A stretch of 8,818 nt of DNA from Facklamia sp964471435. GTDB lineage: Bacteria; Bacillota; Bacilli; Lactobacillales; Aerococcaceae. The stretch covers positions 1 to 8,818 of the forward strand of contig CAYYGA010000058.1 in the NCBI GenBank assembly GCA_964471435.1, written 5' to 3'. Both the position numbers and the translations under genes were made by a program. Of the stretch, positions 6,290 through 8,818 are shown one piece after another (within the stretch, counting starts at the first letter, position 1; every line of letters starts with the position of its first letter). Below the pieces are notes generated by a model that saw nothing but the letters and a program-made list of their open reading frames with translations, was not told where the DNA came from and ran no database searches.

Positions 6290-7789
6290 TTAGAATAATA
6301 GATGCATGAATAGGGCACCGATTATAATCGCGATAATGGTTCTTTCGAAGAAGACCACTACTAATTCCCAAGCTTTAAGCGGTAATTTAGCGGATAGCAT
6401 TACAACAGCTGTTTCAGCAAAGAAAATAATTTGACTGATGGAAACTGACGTTACTAAGAAACGAGCCCCTGGTTCAATTTGATCCACCTTATCAGCAATT
6501 AAGAGAACAGGTAAGAACATTTCAGCAATCCCTACAGGAAAGCTCGGTGCAATCAATTCAGCGTTTGGAACCCGTAATAAGTTAAGTAGTGGTACAAATA
6601 ATTGACCGATCCAATCAAAGACTGGAGTATATTCTGCTAAAATTAAAGCTCCGACACCAATAGCTACAACGGAAGTTACAACTTTAGGGATAACAGACAA
6701 GCTGTCTTTAAGACTTGACCAAACTTCTGCTCCTAAATTAGGCGCTAAATATGCTTTTTTAACAGCACGGTCCGTTGCGTCTTTAATAAGCGAGTTATCG
6801 CCGGTTCTTTGCGGATTGCGGTCTTCATCAGTTTGAACTCTCCCATCCAAATATATGTCTCTTTTATTTGAAAAGGGTGGAATTCTGGCAACCACCCCGG
6901 AAACAATTAAGGTCATAATGGATGAAATCAAGTAAATAAAAGCAAATTGAGTTTCAAGTCCAGCAACACTGATAACCATATAAGCAAATCCAATGGATAC
7001 AGCTGAAAAGCCTGTTGCTACTAATACAGCTTCTTTTTCAGTATAAACTCCACGGCGGTATAATTTATTAGTAATTAAGACTCCCACCGAAGATGAGGAT
7101 ACAAAAGAAACCAAAGCATTTACTGCTGCACGGCCCGGCAACTTAAAAGCGGGGCGCATCAGAGGTTCCATCATTGACCCTACAAAGTCAATTAAGCCAT
7201 AATTTACTAATAAAGGCATAAAGAAAGAAGAAGTCAATATAATCCAGAATACTGCAACAGCAATATCGGGTATCACGGTTCCCCCAGTAGAAGCGCCAAC
7301 GATTACTTGAGGACCATTAAAATTGGTCGTCGCATGGAAAGTATATAAAATGGCAAAGATTCCACCGATGTTATAAAGAATCGGATGTAATGGTGAGTCT
7401 CCTTCAAAATAATCATAGATAGGACCAGATTTTGCTATCCATTTACCATAAATAGATAGCAAACCTGTTAGGGCTACTAAAATTGAAATGAACCATAACC
7501 CATAGACTCCAGTGAATTGCATTAAACCGTTATAAACAATCCCAAAAGTGATATCTGTTTCACCGTTAATGGTTAAGGGGACGAAAAACACAAAGATAGC
7601 TGCTGCAGTAAAGAGTACCGCTTGAAGAATCCCTTTTCGATAGTTTTGTTGGCTAAGTTGAAAGGAATCCAAAACAGCAAAGTTTTCAATATCAAGTGCT
7701 TGATCTTGGACTTCTTTTTTATTTAGAACAAGAGCTTCTGCTTCAGCTTTAGCATAGTCACTATGGAAGTTGTGTTCTTCTGCTTGCAT
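6290..7789 (-). CDS. YjiH-family integral membrane protein (nucleoside-recognition/Gate-type), putative transporter
   Basis: 499 residues. A soluble, charged N-terminus (1-50) precedes about 11-12 hydrophobic segments, roughly at 53-72, 82-116 (two), 138-155, 173-197, 218-245, 254-275, 280-302, 365-405 (two), 413-431, 442-463 and 470-497. A hydrophilic loop at 303-360 divides two halves. The segment around 218-262 (GRAAVNALVSFVSSSSVGVLITNK onward) resembles the Gate domain of YjiH and nucleoside-transporter-like proteins. The substrate of this family is not established to my knowledge. It starts 1 nt after the ureohydrolase stop (TAA-T-ATG), with its ribosome site AAGGAG inside the upstream gene, so the two are probably translationally coupled. 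A role in moving the ureohydrolase substrate or product is inference from this coupling. Confidence 0.85.
   Translation of the reverse strand: MQAEEHNFHSDYAKAEAEALVLNKKEVQDQALDIENFAVLDSFQLSQQNYRKGILQAVLFTAAAIFVFFVPLTINGETDITFGIVYNGLMQFTGVYGLWFISILVALTGLLSIYGKWIAKSGPIYDYFEGDSPLHPILYNIGGIFAILYTFHATTNFNGPQVIVGASTGGTVIPDIAVAVFWIILTSSFFMPLLVNYGLIDFVGSMMEPLMRPAFKLPGRAAVNALVSFVSSSSVGVLITNKLYRRGVYTEKEAVLVATGFSAVSIGFAYMVISVAGLETQFAFIYLISSIMTLIVSGVVARIPPFSNKRDIYLDGRVQTDEDRNPQRTGDNSLIKDATDRAVKKAYLAPNLGAEVWSSLKDSLSVIPKVVTSVVAIGVGALILAEYTPVFDWIGQLFVPLLNLLRVPNAELIAPSFPVGIAEMFLPVLLIADKVDQIEPGARFLVTSVSISQIIFFAETAVVMLSAKLPLKAWELVVVFFERTIIAIIIGALFMHLLF
6321..6349 (-). promoter_or_regulatory. Weak candidate internal promoter for rpoN
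   Basis: Within the 3' end of the YjiH-family gene the minus strand has a perfect TATAAT (6321-6326) 17 bp after a poor -35, TTCGAA (6344-6349). It could supply basal RpoN so that the sigma-54 operon can be switched on. The TATAAT lies in isoleucine codons and may be accidental. Confidence 0.25.
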
Positions 7790-7790
7790 A

Positions 7791-8753
7791 TTATTTTTCT
7801 CCTTTTTCTTTCTTATCTACTGCAAGAATTGAAAGGAATTCAAAGACAATATTGGCTGCAAGTAAAGAAGTGATTTCTGCGATATCATATTGAGGCGCAA
7901 CTTCTACAATATCCATCCCAACATAATTTAAGCCTTTAATATTACGGATGATATTAACTGCTTCTAATGAAGTATAACCACCCACTTCAGGTGTACCAGT
8001 TGCTGGTGCATAAGCTGGATCGATAAAGTCGATATCGAAGGTTAAGAATACTTTACGGTCACCAATAATTTTTTTGGCACGCTCTAAAGTTTCCATAATT
8101 CCATTTTCACGCACTTCATGAGTAGGAATTAAAGTTAAGCCTAAATCAGCTGCATCTTTAAATTCATTTTTATCATAAATCGATCCACGCATTCCAATTT
8201 GTACAGAAGTATGTGGGTCGATTAAACCTTCTTCAATCGCACGTCTGAAAGGTGTTCCGTGATTATACTTTTCACCGAATACTGATTCATTGATATCAGC
8301 ATGTGAATCAAAGTGTAATAAACTTACCGGGCCATGTTTTTTAGCAACTGCACGCAATTCTCCTAAGGTAATGGAGTGATCTCCACCTAAAGCAATTGGA
8401 ATCGCACCTTCATCTAAAATTTTGCTGGTAAATTCTTCAATTGCATCATAGGTAGGGTGGATATAACCTGGAACCACGTTAACGTCTCCTAAATCGCCAC
8501 CTTTTAAGTAATCTAAAATATTGATTTCATGGATAGGGTTATTTGTTTTCATCATAACTGAGATGTTACGAATTGCTTGAGGGCCAAAACGAGCACCAGG
8601 ACGGTAAGAAGTAGCCGTATCGAATGGAATTCCATAAATTGCAAAATCTAATCCTTCGGCATTCTCGAATCGTTGCATCCTCATAAAGTTACCCGGGTTC
8701 ACGAATCTTGGTGAAGCAGACGCTGTAGCTGGTTGTTGAATTTCTTTTGACAT
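7791..8753 (-). CDS. speB: Agmatinase-family ureohydrolase
   Basis: 320 residues, normal for the arginase/agmatinase superfamily of binuclear-Mn hydrolases, which split a guanidino group to release urea. All metal ligands are present: H126 (GGDHS), D149, H151 and D153 (HFDSHADI), D240 and D242 (TFDIDFIDP). H165 (YNHGTPF) and E284 (MDIVEVAP) fit the catalytic His and Glu. Agmatine to putrescine plus urea is the default call. The family also holds guanidinobutyrase, guanidinopropionase and guanidine hydrolases, and the substrate loops do not let me choose. AAGGAGG, about 8 nt before the ATG at 8753, fixes the start. It is first in an operon with a YjiH-family membrane protein and rpoN, behind a consensus sigma-54 promoter. 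I see no arginine decarboxylase or other polyamine gene in the window. Confidence 0.88.
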   Translation of the reverse strand: MSKEIQQPATASASPRFVNPGNFMRMQRFENAEGLDFAIYGIPFDTATSYRPGARFGPQAIRNISVMMKTNNPIHEINILDYLKGGDLGDVNVVPGYIHPTYDAIEEFTSKILDEGAIPIALGGDHSITLGELRAVAKKHGPVSLLHFDSHADINESVFGEKYNHGTPFRRAIEEGLIDPHTSVQIGMRGSIYDKNEFKDAADLGLTLIPTHEVRENGIMETLERAKKIIGDRKVFLTFDIDFIDPAYAPATGTPEVGGYTSLEAVNIIRNIKGLNYVGMDIVEVAPQYDIAEITSLLAANIVFEFLSILAVDKKEKGEK

Positions 8754-8795
8754 TAATAATTCCTCCTTGTTTTTTTATATGTCACTTATATAAGT

Positions 8796-8811
8796 AGCAA
8801 TTAGCGTGCCA
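8796..8811 (-). promoter_or_regulatory. Sigma-54 (-24/-12) promoter of the ureohydrolase-yjiH-rpoN operon
   Basis: The minus strand reads TGGCACGCTAATTGCT, matching the sigma-54 consensus TGGCACG-N4-TTGCW at every defined base, with GG and GC separated by exactly 10 bp. The predicted start of transcription is near 8785, giving a leader of about 32 nt with an AGGAGG ribosome site before the ATG at 8753. Enhancer sites for the activator would normally lie 80-150 bp further upstream, beyond the window. Confidence 0.88.
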
Positions 8812-8818
8812 GTTTTTA

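Noticed and set aside
8081..8100. TGGCACG inside the ureohydrolase gene (+ strand), as a second sigma-54 promoter
   Set aside because: No GC-containing -12 element at the required spacing and no gene in that direction.

Overview
The window is AT-rich DNA of a low-GC Firmicute. Strong AGGAGG-type ribosome sites, an LPXTG sortase substrate, an Mga-type regulator and a SigL-sized sigma-54 factor point to Lactobacillales. A Carnobacteriaceae- or Enterococcaceae-like bacterium is my best guess, but the family is inference.

Left part (1-3084): the 3' end of an LPXTG cell-wall-anchored surface protein (+) converges on an Mga-like regulator (-), with a perfect 16-bp bidirectional terminator hairpin between them. 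Divergent from the Mga-like gene is a LacI-family sugar regulator with its own promoter and a palindromic operator in its leader. That operator also fits the catabolite-response (cre) consensus.

Middle (3085-3958): about 870 bp without a convincing gene. It holds a cluster of AAGT/ACTT inverted repeats, then a purine-rich, stop-dense stretch ending in a strong rho-independent terminator at 3665-3699. This looks like a large non-coding RNA of roughly 450-500 nt rather than decayed coding DNA, but the RNA gene is inferred.

3959-4877: a secreted nuclease-like gene (-) with an excellent promoter, a cre-like site near its transcription start and a good ribosome site. Codon 6 is an amber stop inside the signal peptide. 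The SNase-like domain also lacks the expected catalytic arginines and glutamate.

Right part (4910-8818): a three-gene minus-strand operon: agmatinase-family ureohydrolase, YjiH-family membrane protein, then rpoN (sigma-54), closed by a terminator. Just upstream of the first gene is a full match to the sigma-54 promoter consensus (TGGCACG-N4-TTGCT). The sigma factor therefore appears to sit at the end of an operon that it transcribes itself. The proposed role is regulated uptake or export and hydrolysis of a guanidino compound (agmatine or a relative), with putrescine or another amine plus urea as products. This recalls sigma-54 control of arginine catabolism (roc genes) in Bacillus subtilis. 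The enhancer-binding activator is not in the window. This operon is the most interesting system here.
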